Source of the DNA: Novosphingobium guangzhouense
Lineage (GTDB): Bacteria; Pseudomonadota; Alphaproteobacteria; Sphingomonadales; Sphingomonadaceae
Direction: 5' to 3'
Assembly: GCF_002896965.1 (NCBI RefSeq)
Contig: NZ_LYMM01000014.1
Span: 62,001 to 126,000 of the forward strand
DNA: 64,000 nucleotides
In this document: positions 43,380-52,472 of the stretch, in pieces
How positions within the stretch are numbered: position 1 is the stretch's first letter
Layout of the letters: each line of letters opens with the position of its first letter
The notes under the pieces: model-generated
The model's database searches: none
The model's input: only the letters and a program-made list of their open reading frames with translations
What the model was told of the DNA's origin: nothing
Program-made: the position numbers and the translations under genes

Positions 43380-44462
43380 ATGATACATTACACACTTTCC
43401 CATCTCGAAGCCGCCGCCTCCCTCTGGGAAGCGGTTCTCGATCTGCGCGACCATCCGGCCGCCGAACCCGACGCTCTCGTTCGTGCGCTGGCGATCCGCA
43501 AATCGTTCGAGGCGATGGGGACCTGCGCCATGCGCATCATTGTCGTGGGCTGGATCGATGCGGTCGATGCCGCCTGGTACAGGAACCAGGAGACCTGCCC
43601 CTTCTGTTTCGACTGGTCCTTTGTGAAACAGTGGGTCATCGACACCATCGACTGGTCGGATCCCGATAATCCGGCGATCCGGATAGATGCTTCGGGCACT
43701 GACATGACGGACAATGTGACTACGGCGGCCCAAGCGGGGGCGAAGTCGCCCGAGCCAGCGGGGCCGCAAATCACTCGGCACGATCATGTCGCCCTGCTCG
43801 CCCGCGTGCGCGCTGCCCTGGAGAGGCCGGACAGCCTCGATGCCGCCGCGCGCGCCACATTGATCGGGGTGATCGGCGCCAGCGAAAGCGGGCTCAGGGT
43901 TTGTGCGCTGCCTTGGCCGATTGATGTCCATCTGGGCATCATCGAGCACCGTCATGGCATCAATTTCTACGCAGGCCTGAACCGTGACGTTCTCGTCGCG
44001 GAGATGGCGGAATATGCGCGCGAATGGTGGAAGGAGATCGGCGACAGGCGCGATCCGCATACACTGCCAGCTGACGAGGTCATGGCAGCCTATTTCGACG
44101 ATCACCCTTCGGAAAGCTATTCGACCGAGATCCTGCGCCTGGAGCCTCTCCCGGCGGTCCGCTCAGTTCGCTCCATCGAAAGCGGCGCCTACTGCGTGCT
44201 GTCGACCGCCCATCTGACGGTGCAGACGGCCGGCCTTCTCGACAAATGGGCCTGTTGGCCTCCGAGCGACCGCCCCATCGACATCGCCGCCTCCGTCTAT
44301 GGCTGGTTCGTGCCGACGCGGCCGCTTCCGGATGACCGCCGAGCGCAGATCCCGGATGATCTCCAGGAAATCATCGCGTTCGGACGTGATCGCGGCTTCC
44401 AGTTCCTGCTCCTCGACTGCGACGCAGACCGCGCCGCCGATCTCCCCGTCCACGACTGGTGA
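43380..44462 (+). CDS. DUF5983-like backbone protein
   Basis: About 360 residues. Two ATGs stand six bases apart; the second has the better distance to AGGA. A CPFC pair lies near residue 75. The C-terminal 100 residues (V-R-S-I-E-S-G-A-Y-C-V-L-S-T-A-H-L-T, then L-D-K-W-A) resemble the DUF5983 pattern found on plasmids and ICEs. The function is unknown. It is second in a two-gene unit with the gene before. Confidence 0.72.
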   Translation: MIHYTLSHLEAAASLWEAVLDLRDHPAAEPDALVRALAIRKSFEAMGTCAMRIIVVGWIDAVDAAWYRNQETCPFCFDWSFVKQWVIDTIDWSDPDNPAIRIDASGTDMTDNVTTAAQAGAKSPEPAGPQITRHDHVALLARVRAALERPDSLDAAARATLIGVIGASESGLRVCALPWPIDVHLGIIEHRHGINFYAGLNRDVLVAEMAEYAREWWKEIGDRRDPHTLPADEVMAAYFDDHPSESYSTEILRLEPLPAVRSVRSIESGAYCVLSTAHLTVQTAGLLDKWACWPPSDRPIDIAASVYGWFVPTRPLPDDRRAQIPDDLQEIIAFGRDRGFQFLLLDCDADRAADLPVHDW

Positions 44463-44554
44463 CCGCATCGAGGAACGGCTTACCAGCCAGGAAGAGTCTG
44501 GCTGGCATCCCGCCGGCGATGGGCACCACTCGGAATACCATCGCCTTCAATCCA

Positions 44555-44719
44555 TCACGGAGCGTCCGCGCCGGCCTCCAGCAGCGGCAGCAGCATCGCA
44601 TGGAGGGCATCCTCCGCGCGCTCGCGCCGGGGTGCATCGCTCGAGGCCAGGTCCTTGCGCATCCAGTCGGGCAGTCGCCGCACGAGGTCCCGCAGTTTCA
44701 CATCGTTTGAATCGCTCAT
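44555..44719 (-). CDS. 54-residue unknown protein
   Basis: A short leftward gene with GGAGG four bases before its ATG. The product is charged and helical (M-S-D-S-N-D-V-K-L-R-D-L-V-R-R-L-P-D-W-M, ending L-L-P-L-L-E-A-G-A-D-A-P). It lies in an otherwise empty gap between the rightward DUF5983-like and GHKL genes. No family is recognised. Confidence 0.6.
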   Translation of the reverse strand: MSDSNDVKLRDLVRRLPDWMRKDLASSDAPRRERAEDALHAMLLPLLEAGADAP

Positions 44720-44860
44720 CGCCTCCTCATTGCAGGACGCTCACCGCGACGACAACTGTCTTGGCGCTTTGCGTCGGCAGAGCGTCAAGCCGGGACGAAA
44801 GGGAAGGGGGCGGAGTAGGGGAGACGGCCGGTTGGTCCGTCGCCGAGACAGGAGATGATC

Positions 44861-46539
44861 ATGCTTCTTCCCGCCACGATCGAGATCGCAGTCAGCCAGG
44901 ACGCCATTTGCTGCGCGTCCCGCCTTGTTGCGACCAGCGCGCTCGCTGCGATCCACGAAATCCTGCAGAATTGCCGCCGGGCCAGCGCGCAGAACATCAT
45001 GATCAACCTTGTCGAGGAAGACGGCCGCGCCTTTCTCGATATCCACGATGACGGCTGCGGCATCGACGATCCCGCTGCGCTCCTGACCCTCGGTTTATCC
45101 GATTGGGGCGACGATATCATGCGGCGTGAGGCTCCGGCCGGCATCGGCCTGTTCAGCCTTGCCGGTCGTGCCATCGAGATCCACGTCTTCTCGCCCGCGA
45201 TGGGACACGGCTGGAAGGTCCGGATTCCCGCTGAAGCCTGGAATGGCGACAGGGCGCTCGAACCCGAGCCTTGCGACCTCGGCTGGGGAACGATGGTCCG
45301 CATCGAGATATCCGGCGACTGGAAGATGGGCATCTGTTCGGCCATTGCTGAGGCCGCGCGGTACTATCCCTTGCCGGTGATGCTGGACGGTGCGTTGCTG
45401 CCCCGCGAGGATTTTCTGAAGGATGCACTGCTGATCGAAGAGGCCTGCGGTTGCCGTATCGGCGTTTATAAAGGCAATTTGGTCCAGCAGGATGGCCCGC
45501 GCATCAACTTCCATGGTCTGGCTGTCCCGTGCTCTCTTCCCAATATATTCGAGTTGAAGAGGCAGGACTGCCGCTGGTCCGTTCGCATCGATGTGATCGA
45601 CGCGCCTGAAATTCGCCTCGCCCTGCCGGCCCGCAACGCGGTGATCACGAACGAGGCGATGAAGGCGCTGCGCATCGCCACCGAACGGGCCCTGTACACG
45701 GCCATCGCTGCCCAGGAGGACCATCGCCTGCCCTTCGCCTTATGGCTGCGGGCTCGAGAACTCGGTGTGATGCTGCCTGCGGTACTGCCAGGGCTCTCGA
45801 TTTGGAATCCACTGTCCAGCGATGAACATCAAAGGGCCGCCAATGCGAAAACTGCCCCTGAGACTGCCTCTGCTGGCGCATTGATGGTTGTCCCGCCGCT
45901 TCGCTCCGAGATCGCGCAGGCGCTGGCACTCGCCCACCATCAGCCACCGCTTCAGGATTTCGTGCTGGTGGAGGAGGAACGCTGGCTCGACGGCTATGAC
46001 TGGTACGATGCTCTACCGATCATCCTCTATGTTTCCTTCCGGATTTACCGGGACGGCATCGAACATCCTTATGGTGAAGACGATCGCCTTCCATGCGGTT
46101 TCGCTTCAGGTTTCGTCGACAGGATCGTTGCCGACGTGGAGATTGCCGAGACAGGGCATAAGGATGCGCCGCGACACGTCCACTCCATTGAAATCCCGGC
46201 CCTGATCTGTCCCATGGCAGTTGGGATATCGAGGAGGCCGTGGTCCTTGTTACCCGCGGCAGCGGTATCGACCCGGATCGCCTGGGATGCATGATCCATG
46301 CGACGTTGTTCTCTTCGCGCGACGATGCTGACGCCGATAGCTGGGAGACCCAGTCCCGCGCCTTCGCGCGCGAAGCCCGGCAGGTGGCGACCGGCGTTCT
46401 TCTGGGGGAGGACGCCGCCACCGTCGAGGCCATCCTGATGGAGGCGCGGCATCATCTCGCCTGCCTGATCCCGAAGGATCGCCGGATTGTCATCCACGCG
46501 GATCGCGGCGGCATCACTGCCGATTTTATGCCGGACTGA
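44861..46539 (+). CDS. GHKL-fold ATPase (MutL/Hsp90-like), frame broken near 46224
   Basis: I start at the second ATG, six bases after AGGAG. The GHKL ATP site is clear: E-I-L-Q-N-C-R-R-A (N box), D-I-H-D-D-G-C-G-I (G1) and A-G-I-G-L-F-S (G2). The frame stops at 46294 with a tail that looks wrong. From 46225 the next frame (D-I-E-E-A-V-V-L-V-T-R-G-S-G-I-D, ending F-M-P-D) continues sensibly. One extra G in the GGG at 46223-46225 would give about 559 residues. It leads a run with the HerA-like and Myb-array genes. Confidence 0.75.
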
Positions 46540-46617
46540 TAAGCCGCCGCCCGAACCCATCCCCTGAGCATCAGACCCGGCGTCGCTACGACGATACCGG
46601 ACGAAGGAGCCATGCCC

Positions 46618-47820
46618 ATGACCATCGCCACTCATGACTTCACCCGCGATGCGAAAGTTCCGCTCGGTCACTGTTCGACCGGCACGCTGGAACTGGATCT
46701 CGGCAAGCTGATGTCGGGCCGCTGCCTGATCCAGGGATCCTCGGGCGCCGGCAAGAGCCAGACGCTGCGCCGGATCATCGAGGAGGCTTTCGATTATCTG
46801 ACGACCATCATCGTCGATCCGGAAGGCGAGTTCGCCAATCTTGCCGCGCATATCGGCGCCACCACCGTCATCGCGCGCGACTACGCCAATGACGGTCTTA
46901 CCGCGCTCGCGCTGCGCACACGCCAGCACCGCATTGCCCTGCATCTCGATCTCACCGATCTGGAGCCCGACCACCGCATCGAGAAGGCCGCCGCTTTCTT
47001 CGCAGGGCTCCTCTCAGCGCCGCGCGAGCATTGGGCGCATACGGTGCTGGTCTGCATCGATGAAGCGCATCTGCTCGCGCCGCATATGGCGGCCTCGGCC
47101 CGCGATGCGGAAACCCGTCGCTTGGGCGTCGCCACGCTTACCGACATGTGCGCGCGGGGCCGCAAGCGCGGGATCGGCACGATCATCGCCACCCAGCGTC
47201 TCGCCAAGCTCGCCAGTTCGGTGGTCTCCGAACTGCACAATCACCTGATCGGCCTCAACGTCTTCGATCGCGACGTGGCGCGTGCCGCCGACCTGCTCGG
47301 TTTCGGCGGCGATCAGGCGGCGGTGCTGCGGCAATTGCCACCGGGAGAATTCTTTGCCTTCGGTCCCGCGCTTTCGGCGCTGCCCGTACTGGCGAAAATC
47401 GACACGACAATCACACCGCATATCGGCCGGACACCCGATCTGGTCGCCGCTGCCGACCTCGACCCGGACGAGAGCCGGACGCTCCTCGACCTCGACACCT
47501 TGCGCGAAGTCGCACCAGCCAGGAGCACCCATGCCGCCATGCGTGGCCAACGCGCGCTCGATGCTTTCCTGCTCGATCCTGCCGCGCCCGCCGCCGCGCG
47601 CATTGTCGGGGCGCTGGGCAGCATCGCGCCCAACGCCACCACCGCAGACGACCTCGCGCGTCATCTCGCGCTCCCCGCCACTGACGTCGACGCCGGTCTC
47701 GATCTGCTCGCCGCGATCGGCGCCTCGGACACCATGCCGCGCGGGGATACGCGTATCGCGCGCCTGTCCGCCCGGTTGCGCCTGCGCGTCGTCGACACCC
47801 CGGTCGTCGGCCTGGCCTGA
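46618..47820 (+). CDS. HerA/DUF87-like ATPase
   Basis: A 400-residue protein. The ATG used is eight bases after AGGAG; one two codons upstream is possible. Walker A is G-S-S-G-A-G-K-S; Walker B is V-L-V-C-I-D-E-A-H-L. The sensor region has G-T-I-I-A-T-Q-R-L-A-K-L-A. This fits the HerA/FtsK-like DUF87 group of hexameric DNA translocases. A C-terminal helical part may form a wing. It sits between the GHKL ATPase and the Myb-array gene, all reading right with small gaps, so joint action on DNA is plausible. Confidence 0.85.
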   Translation: MTIATHDFTRDAKVPLGHCSTGTLELDLGKLMSGRCLIQGSSGAGKSQTLRRIIEEAFDYLTTIIVDPEGEFANLAAHIGATTVIARDYANDGLTALALRTRQHRIALHLDLTDLEPDHRIEKAAAFFAGLLSAPREHWAHTVLVCIDEAHLLAPHMAASARDAETRRLGVATLTDMCARGRKRGIGTIIATQRLAKLASSVVSELHNHLIGLNVFDRDVARAADLLGFGGDQAAVLRQLPPGEFFAFGPALSALPVLAKIDTTITPHIGRTPDLVAAADLDPDESRTLLDLDTLREVAPARSTHAAMRGQRALDAFLLDPAAPAAARIVGALGSIAPNATTADDLARHLALPATDVDAGLDLLAAIGASDTMPRGDTRIARLSARLRLRVVDTPVVGLA

Positions 47821-47832
47821 AGGAAGCCCACC

Positions 47833-49131
47833 ATGACCCAGACCAGCTTCGATCTCGACGCCGATATCGTCGAATTGACCCCGTTCGTCCCCGCGACGGA
47901 GACCGTGCCCACCATTCCGCTTTCTGAACTGGCTTTCCGCGGGGATGCATGGCTTCCCGATGAGACGGCGCGTCTCCGCGCGGCATTTATCGACGATTGC
48001 ACGATCGAGGAGATCGCCGCCCAGCTTGGGCGGTCCCGGGCCGCTGTCGCTACCCGGATCCATGACCTGGGCCTGCGCCGTAATTCGCGGCGAGCATGGA
48101 GCGACTGGGACGACGAGGAAATGGCGCGCTGCTACGCCCACGAGCCGACGGCGACGCTGGCCGCCCGCCTTGGCCGCGGAGTGAGCGCGCTCTATGCTCG
48201 CGCCCGGCTGCTCGGCCTCTCCGAACCCGGATCCCCGCCGTACAGTGGCTGGGAGGACGCTCAGCTGCGCGCCGGCTACGCGAAAGGCATTCCCGTAGCC
48301 CAGATCGCGAGCCTGATCGGGCGAGCCTTCACCGGTGTCATCTCGCGTGCCGCTGCGCTGGGGCTGCGTCATGCCTGCCAGCCGGACGACTGGAGCGACG
48401 CGGAAATGAACCGCGCCCTCGAACTCGCGGCAACCGGATCACGCTATGTCGCCATCGCCGAGGTTCTGGTGGCCGAAGGCTTTCCGGCTCGGAACAGCCG
48501 TAGCCTTGGGCAACGGCTTCGTAAGCTGGGGTATGGCAGGGGCTGGGGGCGTCCGTGGATCGCCGAGGAGGACGCGCTTCTGCGTCATGCTTACGCGACG
48601 GGCGCGAGCCTGACACCGCTGCGCGAGCGGCTTGGCCGCACACCTCACTCGATCCGCTGGCGGGCCGAGGCGCTTGGTCTCAGGGGCTCGCATGTCCGCC
48701 GGGACGGATTTCGGCAGGGACCGGTCTGGACGGCCGAGGAAGAAGCGCGATTACGCGCGGACTATGGCAAGGTTCCGACCCGCCAGATCGCCGAAGCGCT
48801 TGGCCGCGGCGTGCGCGCCGTTCTCTATCATGCGAACCGTATGGGGCTGGTCCACGGGTTCATGCGCGCGTTCAGCGCCGACGAAGACAGGGCGATCCGC
48901 AACGCCTGGACATATGGCGTCTCGATGGTCGATGTCGCGCAGGCCCTTGGCCGCGATCCCGCCGTCATCGGCAAGCATGCCGCGCGTCTCGGCTGCCGGT
49001 TCAATGATCCGGCGCGGCCCACGCGCGGGCCGAAGACGCGGCGGGCGAACCGGCCACCTGTCACGCTCCACAGCCTGCTGGCGCTCGATACCGCTGTTCC
49101 GACCGGTGTCGATCTTCCGATCGCTGCCTGA
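47833..49131 (+). CDS. Seven-repeat Myb/SANT-like DNA-binding protein
   Basis: A 432-residue protein made of seven tandem helix-turn-helix units at about residues 40-82, 89-129, 137-178, 187-233, 242-283, 299-339 and 347-387. Each starts with a Trp or Phe and an acidic stretch (W-T-A-E-E-E-A-R-L), then I-A-E-A-L-G-R, and ends in a basic R-A-x-x-L-G-L. The pattern recalls Myb/SANT or GcrA-like domains strung into an array. Repeat 4 carries an insertion. It starts 12 bases after the HerA-like gene. Seven units would cover a long DNA site. The target is unknown. Confidence 0.75.
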   Translation: MTQTSFDLDADIVELTPFVPATETVPTIPLSELAFRGDAWLPDETARLRAAFIDDCTIEEIAAQLGRSRAAVATRIHDLGLRRNSRRAWSDWDDEEMARCYAHEPTATLAARLGRGVSALYARARLLGLSEPGSPPYSGWEDAQLRAGYAKGIPVAQIASLIGRAFTGVISRAAALGLRHACQPDDWSDAEMNRALELAATGSRYVAIAEVLVAEGFPARNSRSLGQRLRKLGYGRGWGRPWIAEEDALLRHAYATGASLTPLRERLGRTPHSIRWRAEALGLRGSHVRRDGFRQGPVWTAEEEARLRADYGKVPTRQIAEALGRGVRAVLYHANRMGLVHGFMRAFSADEDRAIRNAWTYGVSMVDVAQALGRDPAVIGKHAARLGCRFNDPARPTRGPKTRRANRPPVTLHSLLALDTAVPTGVDLPIAA

Positions 49132-49162
49132 TCCCGGCCGCCGCTTCTTTTCCGGAGGTTTC

Positions 49163-49369
49163 ATGTCCACGCCTGTCCCGCCCAGCAGCCTGTCGTCTCT
49201 GCGGCGGCAACTCTCCGGCTTCGATCATGCGCTGAGGACGGCCCAGCAGCTGCGGCGTGCGACCGGTGTGCCGCACTATGTCGTGCATGGCGTCGCGCCG
49301 CTTCAGGCGTTCAGGGTTACGATGCGGCCGCCGGCATGGCCCGATCGCTGGCTGGCGATGGTGGCATGA
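49163..49369 (+). CDS. Small unknown protein coupled to the PP-loop gene
   Basis: A 68-residue protein with GGAGG before its ATG. It is basic and probably mostly helical (S-S-L-R-R-Q-L-S-G-F-D-H-A-L-R-T-A). Its stop overlaps the start of the PP-loop gene as ATGA, so they are translated together. No family is recognised. Confidence 0.7.
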   Translation: MSTPVPPSSLSSLRRQLSGFDHALRTAQQLRRATGVPHYVVHGVAPLQAFRVTMRPPAWPDRWLAMVA

Positions 49370-50289
49370 CGATGCCATCTGCCAACCACCCAGTTGTGGC
49401 CGCCTGGGGCATGGGCGTAAACAGCACCGCCATGATTATCGAATGGGTGGCGCGGGGACGAAGGCTGGATGCCGTATTGACCGCGGATACTGGCGCCGAA
49501 AAGCCCCAGAGCTACGACTACCTTCCGATTTTTAAGAAATGGATGGACGATCGAGGCATATTCCACCATATTGTTCGATACGAGCCAAGGAAATTCAAGC
49601 ATTGGCCGCCGTACTTCACAATATTGGAGAATTGCCTGACGAACTCGACTTTGCCATCTGCCTCATTTGGTAGAAAATCTTGTTCGGTCAAATGGAAGAT
49701 GCAGCCTCAAGACCTTTGGGTGTCAAAATGGCAACTTGCAAAGAATATATGGCAGGTTGGCGGTAAGGTTGTCAAGCTGATCGGGTATGACGCTTCACCT
49801 GCCGACAGCCGGCGTTATGCGAACCGCGAAGGCATCGTGGATGCCCGATACGACTATCTTTATCCGCTTCTGCACGAATGGCATTGGGACCGCGACGCCT
49901 GCATCCGGCGAATTGAGGCGGAAGGCTTGCCGGTTCCCCCGAAATCGAGTTGCGTCATCTGTGCGCATATGCGTTCCGAGGAAGTCGCGCAATTGCCGCG
50001 CTGGGTGCTTCGATTGATCGTGTTGGTTGAGGCGCGGGCCGCGCCACGCCTGCGCAATGTCGAGGGATTGTGGCGTCGGGCGACAAAAGCCCGTCCCGGC
50101 TCCATGACCATGTTCATCCGGCAGCGAGGGCTTCTTGATCCCGACGAGATCGACGCCATCGTCGCAGGCGCACCTGTCGATCTCATTGATTTCCAGCGTG
50201 TCGCTGCGGCCATTCCCGTGGACCGGCGGCCCCATATACGAGAATGGATCGATCGCTTCAATGAAGGCGTCGATAAGCTCGCCGCCTGA
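49366..50289 (+). CDS. PP-loop (PAPS-reductase-like) nucleotide hydrolase
   Basis: A 307-residue protein of the phosphoadenosine-phosphosulfate-reductase-like family common on phages and plasmids. The PP-loop is a variant, A-W-G-M-G-V-N-S-T-A. Cys-containing motifs follow (G-R-K-S-C-S-V-K-W-K and S-S-C-V-I-C-A-H-M). True PAPS reductases reduce sulfate; these element-borne relatives include DNA sulfur-modification and tRNA-thiolation types, so the substrate is open. Codons between about 49500 and 49760 are AT-richer than at both ends, suggesting a recombined block. Confidence 0.82.
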   Translation: MTMPSANHPVVAAWGMGVNSTAMIIEWVARGRRLDAVLTADTGAEKPQSYDYLPIFKKWMDDRGIFHHIVRYEPRKFKHWPPYFTILENCLTNSTLPSASFGRKSCSVKWKMQPQDLWVSKWQLAKNIWQVGGKVVKLIGYDASPADSRRYANREGIVDARYDYLYPLLHEWHWDRDACIRRIEAEGLPVPPKSSCVICAHMRSEEVAQLPRWVLRLIVLVEARAAPRLRNVEGLWRRATKARPGSMTMFIRQRGLLDPDEIDAIVAGAPVDLIDFQRVAAAIPVDRRPHIREWIDRFNEGVDKLAA

Positions 50290-50431
50290 TTACCTCACCC
50301 GCATGGGACATGATGTTCATTTAGCCAGCCTCGCGTACTGGCTATCCGCAAGAGCTTGCATTCGCGCGTGCCCTGCACCGACGAAGGTTCGACCGCTCGT
50401 CTCGCTGTAACCCGCCGGGAAACGCTCCCCC

Positions 50432-50623
50432 TTGACTCTTCGCGCGTGCAGCATTCACAATCTGCTCGGCCTTAAGAACTGGCCGCCCCTGCGGTCACGT
50501 GTCCCAATCTTCAAGGCCACCTGCGCACCCGAGGGGCAGGCGGGTAATTTCATCGTCAGGGCCGCGATGGCGCAGGAAGGCCCACCGCATAGGGGCATCG
50601 CAGTCCTGGAGAACGACTTATGA
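50432..50623 (+). CDS. Possible 63-residue protein upstream of the zinc-ribbon gene
   Basis: A TTG-started frame ending in TGA that overlaps the ATG of the next small gene (ATGA). The overlap suggests coupling. The start has no good ribosome-binding site, and a shorter version starting at an internal ATG is possible. Without a family this stays doubtful. The rest of the 330 bp from 50290 holds no other gene that I can support. Confidence 0.25.
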   Translation: MTLRACSIHNLLGLKNWPPLRSRVPIFKATCAPEGQAGNFIVRAAMAQEGPPHRGIAVLENDL

Positions 50624-50784
50624 TCTCTTTGGTGTGGCGCTTCGTTTTTTGTCCGCTCGACCATCATAAATCGTTCCGGAAAGATATGTGGTGGAACGGG
50701 GATCATTACATCGGAACCTGCCAATACTGCGGCTGCGCGATCCGGAAGAATGGCTCTCGTCGGTGGCGCCGCATCCTTGCCTAA
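50620..50784 (+). CDS. 54-residue zinc-ribbon-like protein
   Basis: A short gene with TGGAG ten bases before the ATG. The product has C-P-L-D-H-H near residue 11 and C-Q-Y-C-G-C near residue 36, spaced like a small zinc ribbon, with Trp/Arg-rich flanks (K-D-M-W-W-N-G-D-H-Y). It reads like other tiny His/Cys proteins of mobile DNA in sphingomonads. It is likely basic and may bind nucleic acid; the role is unknown. Confidence 0.65.
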   Translation: MISLVWRFVFCPLDHHKSFRKDMWWNGDHYIGTCQYCGCAIRKNGSRRWRRILA

Positions 50785-50932
50785 CGGATGCCCCAGGGAG
50801 CTTCCGAGTGACCGATGCAAGCACAACCCCTTGATCACAGGCCATGTGGGGCACCTCGCTCCGGCCGCTGTTTCTGGTGCTGTTTGCCGGCCGGGGCACC
50901 GCGATTCCCAAATCTTCCATGAGGCTTCGACT

Positions 50933-51151
50933 ATGTCAAAGGTTCGCATCGGTGAGTGGAATATCGATCTGGCCCAGGCCACCGCGTCGAAAGGCGACAT
51001 CGAGGTGAGGATCGTCACGCATGAAGACGGCACCTACACCATCGCGTATTCCGGCCTGGAAAGCAGCGAAACCGCCCGCCTTCTGGGACCGGAGGTTCTT
51101 GAGGCCTTCCAACGCGCAGGGGCCAAAGCCTTCGAGCAAGGGCCGGAGTAG
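50933..51151 (+). CDS. Small unknown protein
   Basis: A 72-residue acidic protein (M-S-K-V-R-I-G-E-W-N-I-D-L-A-Q-A, ending A-K-A-F-E-Q-G-P-E). Codon use matches the backbone. It lies between the zinc-ribbon and Rmf-like genes on the same strand. The pattern of short strands and a final helix suggests a compact domain. No family is recognised. Confidence 0.6.
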   Translation: MSKVRIGEWNIDLAQATASKGDIEVRIVTHEDGTYTIAYSGLESSETARLLGPEVLEAFQRAGAKAFEQGPE

Positions 51152-51234
51152 AAGCGCGACATTCCAACTGAAGCTCTGGACTATCTGTGCTCCGCATGCT
51201 GCAATGCAATATTTCCGCGAATCAGGAGGCTTTC

Positions 51235-51420
51235 TTGAAAGAATTCTCGATGATCCGCCACCTCGGTTTCGTGGCGGCACGGCGCGGCGAGCCCACATCC
51301 GCTAATCCCTACAGGACCTATCTCGAACGGATAGCCTGGATAGGCGGTTACTCCGAAGGCCGCGTGTCCCAGGCGTTCGGCACGATGCTGGCGTCCTGCG
51401 ATACGGCACGTAAGCGGTAG
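51235..51420 (+). CDS. Rmf/CrpP-like small protein
   Basis: A 61-residue protein. I start at a TTG because a perfect AGGAGG lies five bases upstream; the frame itself extends further left. The core L-G-F-V-A-A-R-R-G-E, then A-N-P-Y, then W-I-G-G-Y-S-E-G-R follows the spacing of ribosome-modulation-factor/CrpP proteins (G, A, G, NPY, W, G). Rmf binds stalled ribosomes; CrpP relatives on plasmids have been linked to drug modification, which is debated. Which applies cannot be told. Confidence 0.55.
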   Translation: MKEFSMIRHLGFVAARRGEPTSANPYRTYLERIAWIGGYSEGRVSQAFGTMLASCDTARKR

Positions 51421-51981
51421 CCGGAACACTGGCTCCAACCTTTACGCTCTCGCCATTTCCCAGATCGGCCGATCACGCCGTTACATCAATTTCAACTCCG
51501 AACTGGCTGGGGATTTCGAGCGGTCGCATCCGCCTTCTTTCGAAGGCCAGTCTTTCCGCCGCGCGGCCCGCCCCTATCTCCCGTTCGCTCCCGATACCGG
51601 GACCGCACCTGCCGGTGCCGCCGACCACGCCGCTCCCGCAGTGTCTGCGATGACCGCCGGTTCACGCCGCTGCGCCTCGCTACGGGGACTCCCGCGAGAC
51701 TAGCACCCGCGCGGCTACCGCCGCGCCCCCGGCTTCGCGCCCCAATCCACCTTCATCATCCCTCGCGCCGCGCCTCTGCCCCTGATCGTGCCGCGGTGTC
51801 GCGCGGAGTTGCGGGCGGCGGGGGCGTTGCGTGTGGACCGCAGCGGCGTCGCGCTGGGGGAGGCGGTGCGCCTCGCCGCGGGCGGGCGGCGCGGGAGGCG
51901 AGGGCGGGATAGAGAGGAGAGAAGGGCCGGTGAGGGTGTCGCCGAGAATGGTTTTCGAGCGACATTCGAAAGGTAAAGACG
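51421..51981. other. GC-rich gap with no supported gene
   Basis: About 560 bases between the Rmf-like gene and DUF736. Open frames exist on the + strand but none has a start codon with a ribosome-binding site. The part from 51721 to 51900 is very GC-rich with low-complexity CGG/GCG runs. It may contain the promoter for the DUF736 operon or decayed coding sequence. Confidence 0.5.
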
Positions 51982-52449
51982 ATGAACATCGGTGAAATCT
52001 TTAATCGGAACGGCCGTCTGAAGGGCTCGATCGCCACCCGCACCATCGATCTGCCCAGTGTCGGGCTGCGCAAGGTCGTGAGCGATAATCCGAAGGCTCC
52101 GGTCTACGAGATCCTCGCGCTTAACATCGCCCGCCGCTACGTCCAGATCGGCGCGCTGTGGGAGGCCGTGTCGAAGCAGGGGGATGTGTTCCTCGCCGGG
52201 AATATCGACGACCCCAGCCTGCCCGAGCCGCTGCCGATCGCGCTCTTCCCGGCCGATCATGGCGGCTACATGGTCGCCTGGCGCCGCGACACCATGCGCT
52301 CCGACTTCGGTGGCGGCATGGGCGCGAGCAGCGGCCGGTACGACGATCGCGGCCCGGGCGGTCAGGGCGGCTTCGGCGACAGCACCGTGGGTGCCGGCGG
52401 CGAACGGTCGGGTTCGGACACCTCGTTCGAGGAGGAAGACCCGTTCTGA
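51982..52449 (+). CDS. DUF736-family protein
   Basis: A 155-residue protein of the DUF736 family, which is nearly always found on plasmids and ICEs of alphaproteobacteria. The conserved opening I-G-E-I-F, A-P-V-Y-E-I-L-A-L-N and I-G-A-L-W-E-A-V are present. The C-terminal 40 residues are a Gly/Ser-rich disordered tail ending in an acidic cap (E-E-E-D-P-F), the style of single-strand-binding proteins. A strong terminator follows. Confidence 0.88.
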   Translation: MNIGEIFNRNGRLKGSIATRTIDLPSVGLRKVVSDNPKAPVYEILALNIARRYVQIGALWEAVSKQGDVFLAGNIDDPSLPEPLPIALFPADHGGYMVAWRRDTMRSDFGGGMGASSGRYDDRGPGGQGGFGDSTVGAGGERSGSDTSFEEEDPF

Positions 52450-52472
52450 TCACGCGCTGATCAGTCCCATCG

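Noticed and set aside
51421..51713. A start-less frame of about 98 codons after the Rmf-like gene
   Set aside because: No start codon or ribosome-binding site and a low-complexity Ala/Pro end; not enough to call even a pseudogene.
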